Assembly (NCBI RefSeq): GCF_019393635.1
Contig: NC_057861.1
Span: forward strand, 379,527,815 to 379,591,814
Source of the DNA: Dromiciops gliroides
Lineage: Eukaryota; Chordata; Mammalia; Microbiotheria; Microbiotheriidae
DNA: 64,000 bases
Direction of reading: 5' to 3'
The notes below the pieces were generated by a model. The model was given only the letters and a program-made list of their open reading frames with translations, was not told the DNA's origin and did no database searches. Position numbers and translations under genes: made by a program. The first letter of the stretch is position 1. Every line of letters begins with the position of its first letter. Shown here piece by piece: positions 26,466-38,897 of the stretch.

Positions 26466-27269
26466 ATAGCAAGAGCTGAACATCATATTGTAGGAGAAGA
26501 ATGAAGAAACATCTCCTCTATGAAATGGGAACTTAACTGTGGCGTGGAGGAGGCTAGAGCTTCTAACACTGCAGGTGAAGAGGAAGTGGATTACAAATGT
26601 GAAGGAAATAGCACTTTTAAGAGATTTCATCCATCAGGGAAATGGAAAAGCCTAAATGTTCTAAAGATGAAATAGCAGGACAAATGAGAAGGCCTGGTAT
26701 CCTTAGATTATAATGGAAGGTCCGAAGGCATTATGCTGGGATCTGCAGGGCAGAGTTGAAAAATAGTTCATAAAACACCATAACAGAATTCAGTGGGAAG
26801 GGAGATGTTAAGAACTTTCATCTACCACCTTACATGAAGCAATAGAGTTCGTGATTACCTTCCCATTCAAGCAGTAAGTTAAAAAAAATTTACTCCACAC
26901 AGTGGATTAAAAGTCTTAAAGAGTATACCTCCTATCACTGTGGAGGGAATGAAATTAAGGGCCTGAGTGGAACTTGGATTCTTGTATCCCTATAAGAGCA
27001 ATAGAAAGGAGACAAAAATATCTCACTTGGGATTGGGGATAGTAAATAGCATATTTTTAGGAAGTTTGAAGGAGAAAGCTCCCTGGTTCCCAGATTGTTT
27101 CAGGGAATCCTGTGTCACAAAAAGGGAGGAAGGAAATTCCTCAATCTCCCATGGTGTCTGATGACTAGGAGGATGAGCTGTTGTGGAAATATTTAAAGGT
27201 CAATATTACATATTTAATCTCAATGACAGTTGGAAGAATTTGAAGTTTTTCATTGGTTTTTATTTTAGT
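26466..27269. other. Unassigned spacer after the L1
   Basis: No exon is recognisable. Parts may belong to the L2 that is clearer from 27270, but I cannot align them with confidence. Confidence 0.4.
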
Positions 27270-27730
27270 AGGTAAGGTTAGTATTAATACATCCCTGTTT
27301 CAGCAATATCGATTTGGCAACTGTGTGAAGAATAAATTGAAGAAGGAGAAACTAGAGGCGAAGGAATTAATTAGAAGGGTAATCCAAAAGACCAGGCAAA
27401 ATGTTGGGGGGCAGAACTAACATAGAGACCATATGAGTATAGAAAAGTGAAAAGGTGTCATGCAGGATAGATTTGAAGAATAATAGGATATGGGAATTGA
27501 GGGAAAGGGAAGAACCAAGTATGACTCATAGGTGACTGAAAAGATGGTAGTCTTCATTCAAAACAGAAATGGAAAATATTAGACAGTTTTTGTGAGGAAA
27601 ATAAATTTTTTGTGTTGGACCTTTGACGTTTGAGATGTCTAATTGGAGATGTTCATCATGAAATCATAGAAGTGAAACTGGAACTCAAGGGATAGATTAA
27701 GATAGGCTATGTCAGTGCTTCTATAGAAAC
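27270..27730 (-). mobile_element. L2 LINE ORF fragment
   Basis: The plus strand carries the order AATCCAAAAGACCAGGC, GATATGGGAATTGAGGG, AGTATGACTCATAGGTGAC and GAGATGTCTAATTGGAGATG. This is the reverse complement of the L2 reverse-transcriptase region, also seen in the better copy at 56545-57900. Confidence 0.6.
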
Positions 27731-27959
27731 AATCTTTGTTTCTTTAGAGCAGAGAATAATTCATTTGTGTAATAATATTATTCCAGTAATTGTCATAATG
27801 TCTGTTACATACTAACCACTTTAAAAAGTGTTTGTTAATGGATTAATAGTTATATCACCTGGTGTACTAAGAAAAAAGTTCCTTGCAGTAGAAATAGCAT
27901 ACCAAGTATGTATACTAGAGAAGTATACCTAGAGAGGACATTGACTATAGGAAAGGAGT

Positions 27960-28195
27960 TTAAAGATCATTTTGATTTGAGTTCTACTTTTAGCACTTAC
28001 TGACAATTTTTTCTTGTGGAAAACACTTAATGTCTTTGAATTTTAGTTTCCTTTTCATTAAATAGTGAAAATAATACCATAGTACCCACCTCATTGAAGG
28101 TTTTTGAATAAAATAAGATGATGTATATAAAATCCTTTGTAAATTGAAAATGTTTTATTAATTGAAGTTTGTTACTCTTATTATTGTCAGAATTA
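27960..28195 (+). mobile_element. MIR-family SINE
   Basis: The AGTTTCCTTTTCATTAAATA segment, ACCCACCTCATTGAAGG, the AAAATAAGATGATGTATATA segment and CTCTTATTATTGTCAG follow the MIR order. Confidence 0.7.
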
Positions 28196-28269
28196 TTTAA
28201 ATGAAAAAGGTCAACTTCCATTAAACTGAGGGCAAAAATTTCCTAACAAGAAAGATAGGGTGGAATTGT

Positions 28270-28485
28270 ATAAAGCTTACTGACCTTGGAAAAAGAAGAT
28301 TTGGTTTCAAGATCCGTATTAGCCATTTACCAGGCACATTATCTTGGGCAACTTATTTAACATATGTAAGCCTCAAATTCCTCATTTGTAAAATGTATAC
28401 AATTATACTGTCTCCCTAGCAGAGTTGTGAGAAAAGTGTTGTGAAAATCACAAACTATATAAACATGAGCTAATATTACTGTGCA
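28270..28485 (+). mobile_element. MIR-family SINE
   Basis: The CTTGGGCAACTTATTTAAC segment, CCTCATTTGTAAAATG and the GTTGTGAGAAAAGTG-to-ATAAACATGAGCT end follow the MIR core and tail. It lies in tandem with the copy at 27960, in the same orientation. Confidence 0.7.
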
Positions 28486-28602
28486 TATTAAATAGATAGT
28501 GAAATAGTCTGTATGAAATTGTATAGTTGGGAAGTATCCATCCATTAACTCACTGTAATATTTACTTCAATCTTCAATCATAGGATTTTTGTAACCCCTT
28601 GG

Positions 28603-28749
28603 ATATTTTTTTTTGTGAGGCAATTGGGGTTAAGTGACTTGCCCAGGGTCACACAGCTAGTAAGTGTTAAGTGTCTGAGGCTGAATTTGAACTCAGGGAC
28701 TCCTCAATCCAGGACCAGTGCTTTATCCACTGTGCCACCTAGCTGCCCC
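28603..28749 (-). mobile_element. WSINE1-like SINE
   Basis: This is a full copy from the GTGAGGCAATTGGGG tail to the CCACCTAGCTGCCCC head. The target duplication is ACCCCTTGG (28594-28602 and 28750-28758). It belongs to the AACAC/CAATTGCC subtype. Confidence 0.92.
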
Positions 28750-28758
28750 ACCCCTTGG

Positions 28759-30136
28759 CTCTTAAGGACCAGACTTTATAACCTAAAGAGGTGGGTAAGA
28801 GTAAGCCAGAGGTGGGGGGAAGAAAGAGGAACTGACAGATTGATAGTTCTGTTCCAGAGATTGTGATTACATTTCCTCTTCCTTTACTTATAGTATCCAC
28901 AGTAGTAGTAACAGAGAAGGGTATGCCTTAACAGAAGGGAGAGATTAGCCTTTCTTTGCACTTGGAAATTGCACATTCCATGGAGCAAAGAGGAGATATG
29001 CCACAAATAATACTTTGTTAGTTCAGAGAGATCATGGATGGATTTGTTTGATTACAAAAGATAAAGGTTCTCTTATCTTATTAAGGTTCAAGGTCAATTA
29101 TAATACAATTGAATAATTTTCTTTTAATAGCATTGTTGTAACTTCATAATGGATCCAGTTATAGGACATTCAGCTTTTGCTCCACCCTTATACTGATAGT
29201 CTTATTAAGGTGTGGATTGGACTAGATCACTCAACCTGAGATCCTTTGAAGCTCTGAAATTTGGATTCCATCACAAATGACCAGAGACCTCTAACTTATG
29301 ATTCCCCAGTTTTCCCTCCAGAAATGTCAGAATTGGTTTAGTAGGCGACACAACTTTTTTTTTTTATGCTATCATATCTCTTCTCTGAAATAAATTTGCA
29401 AACCAGCTTGACCTGTGAGAAAGCATATAGGTCATTATTTACTCCTTCTCAAAAGTTAAATAGCACCATTCATTTAAGTTTTTTAAATTATTTTTTTAAA
29501 GAAGCACTATAGGGGAAGATAGAGGAGAATAAAGTAAAACTTGAAAAGTTATTCCAAAATTAACATAGTTCTTTTCAATCAGTTTTGAGTTTTATGCATG
29601 CTCACAGTGAACTCAGACTAGGTATTTGTTTTCTTCTATCTTGTCAGAGTCAATATACTGCATTCAATTCATGTCCCTAGAGTCAGCAGTCTCAGTGCCT
29701 GGATTAGGTGTTAGCTCTGTTATATCTTTACCCAAAGAATCTCAATTGGCAGAGCTATAAATAAGTTAGCCTTTTCAGAATTCATTACTGATAGCTATAT
29801 TCCAACATATATTTTCATAAAATTTTACAATTTTCCACTGCAGTAAGTATTCATAAGCAAAAAGGAAATGACACAGAAACTTTGTCTAAGTTCTTCTACA
29901 TGGGTTCTACATTCATAGTTGTCATTCTTTTTTACTTTCTTTTTGTTTGGTGCCTGCTGATAGGAACACCACAACATGTAAAATATCTGATAGTGAAATT
30001 ATACTCTTGATGCCATTTATTTGAATTACTACCACCAGCCAATAAATCTCTGATTTTATATTTATAGCCATGATGATCTTGTGGTAAAAGGGGTGTTCAG
30101 GAGGGACTAGCATCTCTGCTATAAAAACTTTTCAAG
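28759..30136. other. Spacer with a small MIR-like tail
   Basis: At 29205-29265 a TGGATTGGACTAGATCACTC and CCTTTGAAGCTCTGAAATTT segment resembles the 3' end of an old mammalian SINE. The rest is AT-rich with no exon or repeat that I recognise. Confidence 0.45.
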
Positions 30137-30632
30137 CTCTTTTCAGGGTTACTCATCCATCTTTGGTGCCCACCTGATTAGAATAATGGCTCCAAGAAAT
30201 TAAAGCATGCACAGTGGTCACACCCCAATAAACCTTGGCAGATTGGCTAAACAGATTGAAGGTAACTGCCAAGATTGAATAATATTGGTGAGTGATAAGA
30301 GTGTCTACCCTAAGCATGTGAAGACTTTTTCCAGAGGAATAGACAGAAGAGAACAATTTGTTCCAACAGTTATGAAAGTGGCTGAAGCAAGCCTTGTGGA
30401 ATGCTTAGAGCTTGGTCAAACATCAAAGACACCAAGGTCATCCACTGCATCTTGGTCTATCAATAATCATCTTAATTTTTGTGCTGCCACTGGACATCAA
30501 TGACTCAGGAAGAGAGAGACTGACGACTTTGTGCAATTCTGCCTCACTTAAATCCCATTCATCTGCAAGATCAGAGTTTCACCCATGATGTCATTGGTTC
30601 TCTGCAAAAATGAAGGACAAGCAACAACAACT
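30137..30632 (+). mobile_element. Marsupial repeat with (ACA)n tail, RTE-type
   Basis: Blocks in order are ATGGCTCCAAGAAATTAAAG, CACCCCAATAAACCTTGGC, AGCATGTGAAGACTTTTTCC, CTGCCTCACTTAAATCCC and the end AATGAAGGACAAGCAACAAC. I know this arrangement as a common marsupial interspersed repeat. The ACAACAAC tail instead of poly-A suggests mobilisation by an RTE-type LINE. The family name is uncertain. Confidence 0.6.
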
Positions 30633-30717
30633 ATGATGATCTTCAGAGTTCCCAGTTCCTTTCACTTCATAAACCTTTCAAAATTTCGTGAATAGTGGTG
30701 AAAAGCTAACATGGCTA

Positions 30718-31143
30718 TGTAATGATTGGAATGATGCCACCTGCTAGAGACTTACTGTAGCAAAGCTCCGCCATGAGGAGAAGGCCTCTGAGGGCAAGCC
30801 ATGTGGTCAAGGTCCTTAGCGTCAGGAAGTGACATTTGCTCGTGGGTACTGTCTATCAAGGCTACCAACCAATCAACTTGAGGAATCTCCCATTTCTGGG
30901 AGGAGTACATGAAGTAGGAAGTGGACACTGGCGGAGGGGTTCTCTCTCTTTTGGTTCCTGACCTCACCATGGTGGGTCGGATGATAGGGTCTCTTAGAAA
31001 TAGTTAGATTTTTACCTTTCTCTCTGATCCTGATGTTCTGTAATAAATACTTAAATGCTTAAATACTCTTGTTAAAGCTTATAATTTATTGGCAACCACT
31101 CAATAGATTTTAGATAGTATAGCTAGAATTTTAGCCCCTTACA
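30718..31143 (+). mobile_element. Solo LTR fossil of an endogenous retrovirus
   Basis: The element is 426 bases and starts TGTAA and ends TTACA, a perfect 5-bp terminal inverted repeat that includes the TG...CA ends. An AATAAA lies at about 31042 in the right place for a polyadenylation signal. Retroviral internal sequence is not present on either side, so it is best read as a solo LTR. The target duplication is not clear. The copy looks younger than the 4719 element because its ends are better kept. The family is not assigned. Confidence 0.6.
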
Positions 31144-32100
31144 TCTATGATATCTAGGTGGTTGTATTTTTTTTTTCAGCAGAGAGGTTTATTATGTTAA
31201 ATTTGGAATAAATATCAGTAAGATTTCCAGACTCATCCAAACAGTGAAACTGATATCCATCATTCTAAAATTAGATTCAAGGCTTTAATATTGAGAGTGT
31301 CTAGTTGTATAAAGGTAATGCTGGGGAGTGTTCCTAATCCAAGTTCATATACGTTCTTTTTTATGAAGCCAGGCTGTGGCATCTCAGATCCTTATCACTA
31401 TATAAAGGATCTCATAGGCTTCTTATTTTCAGTGAATATTTATCTTCATCCACACCTCCACATAACCTAAATAACTGATTTTTCAACTAGTAAGCTACCC
31501 TGATTTTTATTATTGAATACCTAGGCGATAATGATTCTTCCTTCACTGGTCTCCTTAAGATTTCTCACCCTGGCCTCCACATCCTTTTATACCATTAAGC
31601 ATGATTATTTTTCCTCTTTTTTTGGAGATGATGAACCTTTGTCTGGGATGTACCCTTTTCCCCTCCAGTATTTTTGTCTGCAAATGAAGGAATTATAATT
31701 CTCCCAGTAACACATATATAATGTACGCCTGACTATGACCAAACATGTCAGAAAAGAAGCAAGAGAATGCACACTAAAATACAAATAGATTAATACCAAA
31801 TGGGATTCCAAGAATACTATAATCTGTTTAGTCTTGATTCCATAGGTTAATATGTACAGCAAGTTGCCTTATATCTCAATAGTGAAGGAAGGATTGAATG
31901 AAGAAACCTAAAGCTTTTCACTGTGTCTGTTTCTGTTGTGTATTTGCTATCTTTGTTTTTAGTAACAAATTTTGCTGCTCTGACTACTGGGATAGCCATG
32001 ATTTTCCCTTTATACTTACAGTATTATTTATTATCTTCCCATATCCATGTTTCTTTTCTTATCACAAGGAAGGTATTACTTTTATTGCACTGATAGAAGT
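31144..32100. other. Spacer, nothing recognised
   Basis: The sequence is AT-rich without a recognised repeat or exon. Open frames at 31605-31862 and 31898-32116 have no domain. Confidence 0.45.
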
Positions 32101-32578
32101 TAATTCTTTTTTTTAAATTTACTTGGTATTTCATTTTAACACAAATACATGTAAAAACAAGTTTAACCTTCATTTTTAAAAAACTTTTAGTTCCAAATTC
32201 ACTCCCTTCTTCCCTCCTCACCACCTCATTGAGAAGGCAACCAATTCCATGGAAGTTATAGTATGTTATCATACAAAATATATTTCCATATTACTCATGT
32301 GGTGAAAGAAAACAGATTTTTAAAAATCAAGAAAATTAAAGACAGTTTTTTGAAGTATGTTTCAATCTGTATTCAGACATAATTTCTTTCTATGGGGATA
32401 GATGGCATTTTTCATCTTAACTTTTTCAGAGTTGTCTTGGATCAATATATTGCTGAGGACAGCTAAGTCATTCAAAGCTTATCATCTTACAATATTGAAG
32501 TTATATTGTATACAATATGTTTCATTTTGCATCAGCTCATTTAAGTCTTTCCAGGTTTTTCTGAGAGCACTGATTCAT

Positions 32579-32647
32579 CCTTCCTTCCTTCCTTCCTTCC
32601 TTCCTTCCTTCCTTCCTTCCTTCCTTCCTTCCTTCCTCCCTCTCTCC

Positions 32648-32708
<61 letters not shown>

Positions 32709-32785
32709 TTCCTTCCTTCCTTCCTTCCTTCCTTCCTTCCTTCCTTCCTTCCTTCCTTCCTTCCTTCCTTCCTTTCTTTCTTTTT
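32579..32785. repeat. Long (TTCC)n / (TTTC)n microsatellite
   Basis: Three blocks are present: about 14 TTCC units, about 14 TTTC units and about 18 TTCC units, with a short CCCTCTCTCCC interruption. On the minus strand this is (GGAA)/(GAAA). It directly continues the A-rich tail of the SINE at 32786, so it most likely grew from that tail. Lys/Glu/Arg/Gly repeat translations across it are artefacts. Confidence 0.95.
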
Positions 32786-32913
32786 GTTTGTAGGACAATG
32801 AGGATTAAGTGACTTTCCCAGGGTCACACAGTTAGTAAGTGTCAAGTGTCTGAGGCCAGATTTGAACTCAGGTCCTTCTGAATCCAGGGCTGGTGCTTTA
32901 TCCACTGTGCCAC
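32786..32913 (-). mobile_element. WSINE1-like SINE, head missing
   Basis: The tail GGACAATGAGGATTAAG, the core GTGTCAAGTGTCTGAGG and the AGTTCAAATCTGG box (minus strand) are present. The sequence stops at CACTGTGCCAC before the expected CTAGCTGCCCC. About 20 bases of L1 are also missing next to it, so a small deletion removed the head. It belongs to the GACAC/CTCATTGCC subtype. Confidence 0.88.
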
Positions 32914-35900
32914 TGTGTATTCTGTCACAATCACACACACAATTCATCCAGTCATTCCCCAATTGATGGGCATCCCCTTAATTTCCAGTTCTTTGCAACT
33001 AGAAAAGAGATGCTATAAATATTTTTGTACATATAAGTCCTTTGCCTTTTTGTTTCTTAACTCTTTTTGGATATAGGCCTAGAAGTGATATTGCTAGCTC
33101 AAAGAGTATGCATGGTTTTACAGCCCTTTGGGCATAGTTCCACATTGCTCTATTTATCAGTTTACAATTCTACCAATAATGCATTAATGTCTCATTTTTT
33201 CCCACATCCCCTCCTTCCTTTGTCATTTTTTTTTCTTTTCTGTCCTATTGGCTATGTATGAGGTAGTCCCTCAGAACTTTTGTAATTTACATTTCTCAAA
33301 TTAATAGTGCTTTAGAGTACTTTAATATGCTTTTAGATAGCTTTGATTACTGCATCTGAAAACCATTCATATCTTTTGATTATTTTTCAATTATGAAGTG
33401 ATCTCCTTTTTTTATAAATTTGACTCTGTTCTATATATTTTTGAAAAATGAAGCCTTTATCAGAAAACCTTGCTTCAATTTTTTGCAGTTGCCTTTGTTA
33501 ACTGTATTTCCCTCCATCCTATTTCTGCAAATGTTTATTCTATTCTCTCTTTCCTTTCACCCATGCCTCCTTAAAGGTATTTTCCTTCTGACTATGCCCT
33601 CCCCCAATCTTTCCTCCCTTCTATCAAAACACTTCACTTATCCCCTTCCCCTCCTACATTCTTGTAAGGTAAAATAAATTTCTGTACCCAATTGAGTGTG
33701 TATATTATTCCCTCTTTGAGCCAATTTCAAGGAGAGTAAGGTTCACTTACCCTACCCCAATTCCCCAATCTTCCCCCCATGGTAATAACTTTTTCTTGTT
33801 TTTTTTTTTATGTGTAATAATTTAACCCACTCTACCTCTCCCTTTCTCCCAATGCATTAGTCTCACCCATTAATTTTGATATTTTTATATATCATCCCTT
33901 CATATTCAACTTATTTCTCTGCCCTCTGTCTATATATACTCCTTCAAATTGCCCTAATGATGAGAAAATTCATGAGTTGCAAGTATCATCTCCCTATGTA
34001 GGAATATAAAGAGTTTAACATTATTAAGTCCCTTACAATTTCCCTTTCCTGTTTACATTTTTATGCTTGTCTTGGGTCTTGCATTCGAAAATGAAATTTT
34101 CTATTCAGCTATGGTCTTTTCATCAAGAATGCTTGATAATTCTCTCTTTCATTGAATTTCCATCTTCCCCCTGAAGGATTCAATTCATTTTTGCTGGGTA
34201 CATGATTCTGGATTGCAATCCTAGCTCCTTTTCACTCCGGAGTATCTTATTCCAAACCTTCCAATCTGTTCATATCAAAGCTGCTAAATCTTGTGTTATC
34301 TTGACTGTGCCTCCATGATACTTGAATGGTTACTTTCTGGCTGTTTGCAATATTTTCTCCTTGACATAGGAGCTCTGGAATTTGACTATAATATTTCTGG
34401 AAGTTTTCATTTTAGGAACTCTTTCAGAAGATGATCAGTGGATTCTTTCAATCTTTATTTTAAATTTTGCTTCTAGATAATTTCTTGAAAGGTAATGTCT
34501 TGGCTCTTTTTTTTTTAATATGATTTTCAAGAAGTCCAGTATTTTCTTAAATTATCTCTCCTGAATCTATTTTCCAGGTCAGTTGTTTTTCCAATGAGCT
34601 ATTTCACATTCATTGCTTCATTCTTTTGGTTTTGTTTTATTGTTTATTTCTCATAAAGTCATTAATTTTTCAGGAATTATTTTCTTCAGTGAGCTTTTTT
34701 ACCTTCTTTTCCATTTGGCCAATTCTACTTGTTAAGAATTTTTTTTAGTGGTTGTTCTTCCTTTAATGAATGTTTGTGCCTCTTCTTTCATTTGGCCAAT
34801 TCTGTTTTTCAAGATTTTCTTATCCTCATTGACTTTTTGTATCTCTTTGTACCTCTTTCTTTTTCCTTTACTTTTTTGTATGCTAGGCTTTTTGTTCTTA
34901 TTTGGTTTTTTAAGGTATTATTTCCTTCAGTATTTTTGTGCTTCTATTATCATGCCACTGGCTTTTCTTTTTCATGATTTTCCTGTATCACATTTATCTT
35001 CCCATTTTTTTCCTCTACCTCTACCTTTCAAAATCCATTTTTATCACTTCCATAGCCTGAGACAAATTCATATTGTTCTTGGAGGCTCTAGATATAGGAG
35101 TTTTGATTTTGTTATCATCTTTTGAATGTGTGTTTTGATATTCCTTTTCACTATAGTAGCTTTCTATGGTAATAATTGTGGTTTTTGTTGTTGTTGTTGT
35201 TTGTTTGTTTCTATTGTTTGCTCACTTTCCAGTGTATTTCTTGACTTTTAACTCTCTGTTAAAGTGGAGCTCTGCTTCCAGGGTGGAGGGCATGCTGTCC
35301 TAATCTTCAGGGGTTTTATAAAGCTATTTTCAGGGATACTTCTAGGTACCTGTATGTTTTTATTTCTTCCAAGGTTGTATGATCTAAGGAGAGGTGTGTT
35401 GACCACTCTCCTGGCTTGTGCTCTGGTCTGTGAAGGATCAAAAGCACTATTTTCTGCCCTTGAACTGTGAAAAATGTCCCTGATCCACTATGGCCACAAG
35501 CCCTGGTTTGCTACTTCTCCTCCTCACTTTAGGACTGCCACCCAAGACTGAGACATGGATTTCGGTATTGTCAAAGCAGGAGAGTCCTGCTCCCAATGAC
35601 AGCATCACAAAAAAGGTTATGTAATTTCCTTCTGATTAGTTGTTTAACTTCCTTACTGTCCCTGGGCTTCGAGTTCTGGAGCCAGCTGCTGCCTCTGCTG
35701 ATTTAGTGGCTCCCAAGTCCTGCTAATGGTTTGCTGAGGCCTACTGTGAACTGGAGTGGACTGGGTTGAATTGTGCTCCACTCTTACACAGGTGTGACAG
35801 ATTTTCCTACAAATTTTCTGGTTGTCTTTGACTGGAAATGTATTTATTCCCAATTATTTGTGGCTTCTGCCACTCCAAAAGTTGTTTTATGGTATTATTT

Positions 35901-35985
35901 GAAGGTGTTCAGAAGGGACTTCTGGAGAACTCAGACCAGTTACTGTGTTTTTTCATCCATCTTAAGTTCATTCTTTCTTATCCTT

Positions 35986-38014
35986 CTCTTGCCCCTACTA
36001 TTCGGATATCTCTCAAACAATTACTCTAGCCACTAATCTTGATCGTCATTTGTGAAATTGACTTCTCCATTCTATGTTTCTAACAATGAATTTGAGTATC
36101 TTATTCCCTAGAGATAATTTTGACTTTAGTTTTCACAAGATGGCTTAAGGTCAATAAAGTCATGTTTCTAGGCTTTCCTTTCTTATTGGGATCATGGAAG
36201 GAACCTGGTTTTAAGGACACTAAGTACCTTTTCATATCTTATCTGGTTCAGTTCCACCTCCCTAAATATCAGTTTATAGAGTCTTAACTCATTTCTGGGA
36301 GTTCTGCTTAATAGATTTACAATATCTCTCTAATACTCAAATATTAAAAAAGAAAAGAAAAATAAATGTAGTATGAGACAAACTGCATTTATCCCCTCCT
36401 TCAGTGAGTCATACAACAAAAAGGAAAAGTAAGAACATAAGGACAACAGTGGAAATAAGTAGCACATTTACTAAACAGTAAACAGTACCTCTTATCACTG
36501 TCTTTCTTCATTAGAAAATTTTAAGACATAGTAAATATTTGAGAAAGACTGAAGAACTAATTGTGAATTATGTGAATCTGCCTTCTCTAGAAAACAACTT
36601 TCCACAAATTATCCCATTATAACACAACTTCAAGAATGAGATCTAACTTTCTATGAGCAGTCAGTCTCTCAACAGAACCTCCAATGTCTCATAAATTTCT
36701 TATTGATTAGATTACTTCCAAGGAGCAGTGGGATTCACCTAGGCATATTCATGGACCACTAACCCAGTAAATTGTGCTATTAGTATCATAAGCAAAATAG
36801 GTAATAAGTTTGTGATTTAATCTATTTATTTTCTTTTTAAAATAGCATTAATATTGTAAAAATGGGAGAAATATTAAATAAACCTTTAAACATGAAAGTG
36901 TTTGTGCTTAAACATTGACCTAGAAACAATACATGGAGCATTAAGCATAGTTACAGACATAAGGAGAAAAGGTCTGCTGTCATAATTATATGGAGATGTG
37001 CCAGTGTCTTGGATAAGAGCATTTCATAAGGACTAATGAAATTACTCTTCTCTTTGAGAGTCTGAAAGTCTAATATGATCAGACTGATAGACGGAAAGTG
37101 ACAGATGAATTTTAATAAAGGGAGATTTCTCAATATTCCAGGCTATCAATCTTGTTTTTTGTCAACAAACAGCTCATAAGAAAAAAAAATGTATGGAGAA
37201 CAGATGCTAGCAGCCAATGCACTTAGAATAAAAGGCCAAATGAGGTGACCACTTGACTTTGTCTAGACCTAGGAAATTGAAAGATTTTACTTTATACCTG
37301 TGTTGTTATGACAAATTGTTCACCACACTGTTCATGGAATTGATTCTTGAGCTATCAGCTTTTCAGTAATTTTAAATTCTTCCCTGCTACTTTCATTTTT
37401 TCTTTAATTCCATTGCCCAGTTGAGTGAGCTATAAACAATTATTTGAATGTACTACTTTAGTGAATAGCAAATAAGATTACCTGACATTAGTAGGAATAG
37501 TAATTATAGATAGGTGCTGCAGAGGCAAGTAGGATGCTTTTGTAAAAATACCAATCATAGAGATTTCCTAGGAAGTACTATCACAGGGAAAGAAAGATTA
37601 CCCATGCTTAAAGATTCTACTTGAATGTTCTCCATTAGTCTTCTCTCAAGCACCTCTTACACTAGCCTGCTAGAATTGTAAAAACAAGGCAACTTTCTCC
37701 TATACAAATCAATGCAGATTCATATCTTTGCACACCTTTGGGTTTACTGCCCCCATCTAAACATTTGATCTTGGATCACCATATTAGGAAGAGCTAATTA
37801 GAATGGACTATGGCATATCATTGGGCATATTCCTAGATTAAACATTTTTAAAATGATAAAATTAAATGTTTAGTACTTATTGGCCTTAATATCTTGTTCT
37901 TCAAGTCCATGTTTCATGATGATATCCTAGGGGATAAACTAGAGTTTCAGGTCAATGTCAACTTTCATTCTTAGGATAAATTGTAATGATTCTAAATGTA
38001 GTTAGCTTTTGATG
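35986..38014. other. AT-rich spacer, nothing recognised
   Basis: I find no repeat family or exon. The interval looks single-copy. Confidence 0.45.
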
Positions 38015-38897
38015 TGAAGAAGACTCAGAAGATTGTGGAGTGAAACCAGGAAGCTGCCTGAGCTCTCCTAAATTTCCTTCAGAAACAATGTTAAATTAAG
38101 CTTCTCAATGGATTAGGGAGCTGAAAAACCTACACAAACATGGAATGACACAATCTTCTGGCTTAAGATAACCTATACTGTCTTCAGAAAAGGTCAGTTT
38201 CACCTGGATAAAAGCAGAACATAGCTCAGTGCAGAAGGTGGCTGTGCAAGCCATCAAGAGGCTCTTAGCCACAGCAGAGATAAGCTGAAGACATGAGGTC
38301 CTAACTCAGCAAACTAATAGCACAATAGGCCAATTTTGAGGTCCCCCACCCCAGCACAGAAGGCAATCTACTAGCTGGGGTATCTGCTACCCAAGAGGCC
38401 CAAGGAGGCTAGGCCATTCTCATGCAGTGAACGAGATGCAAGCAGCTGAGACCTCAGAGCAGAAAGCCCCCCTGGCCCCAGCAAAAGAAACTTGGGACAG
38501 TGTATGCTGTACTCCAGGAGTAGAACTCAACTTTAAGAGGCATGAAAGAGGCTAAAATATGAATGAGAAACAGAAAAGAAACCTCACCATAAAAAATTAC
38601 TGTAGGGACCTGGAAGATCAAAACATAAATTCACAGGAGTAAAACACTGTCAAATTGCCTACAGGTGAAACCTTAAAGGGGAAGTGGAATTTTGTCTGAA
38701 GACCAAAAGGCCTTTTTGGAAGAACTCAAAAAGGATTTTGTAAATCAAATAAGAGAGGTAGAAGAAAAAATGGGAAAAGAAATGGGAGATATGCAAGAGA
38801 AAGTCAATAGCTTCAAAAAAGAAAATAATGCCTTAAAAATACATTTGGACAAATGAAAAAGGAGGTGCAAAAGCTGGCTGGGGAAAAATAATTTCTT

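Larger units (their letters stand above)
32105..35985 (-). mobile_element. L1 LINE lacking most of ORF2
   Basis: On the minus strand the order is 5' UTR (about 35985-35040), ORF1 region (about 35040-34100), inter-ORF region (about 34100-33500), then a direct junction near 33490 to the ORF2 C-terminal block (AAAGGCTTCATTTTTC) and on to the 3' UTR at 32105. The endonuclease and reverse transcriptase are missing. The ORF1 part is only fragments of coiled-coil-type sequence. A microsatellite and a truncated SINE (32579-32913) interrupt the 3' part. Confidence 0.85.

Noticed and set aside
20060-26500. A roughly 30-bp similarity between the flanks of the 20158 L1 as a target duplication
   Set aside because: AGACAGCAAGAAATCAG on the left and AGATAGCAAGAGCTGAAC on the right are only loosely alike and longer than usual, and the left side is L1 3' UTR itself. 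It is not reliable by eye.
32402-32962. Lys-Glu-Gly-Arg and Pro-Ser-Phe-Leu repeat open frames on both strands
   Set aside because: They are translations of the GGAA/TTCC microsatellite and the adjoining SINE and L1, not a protein gene.
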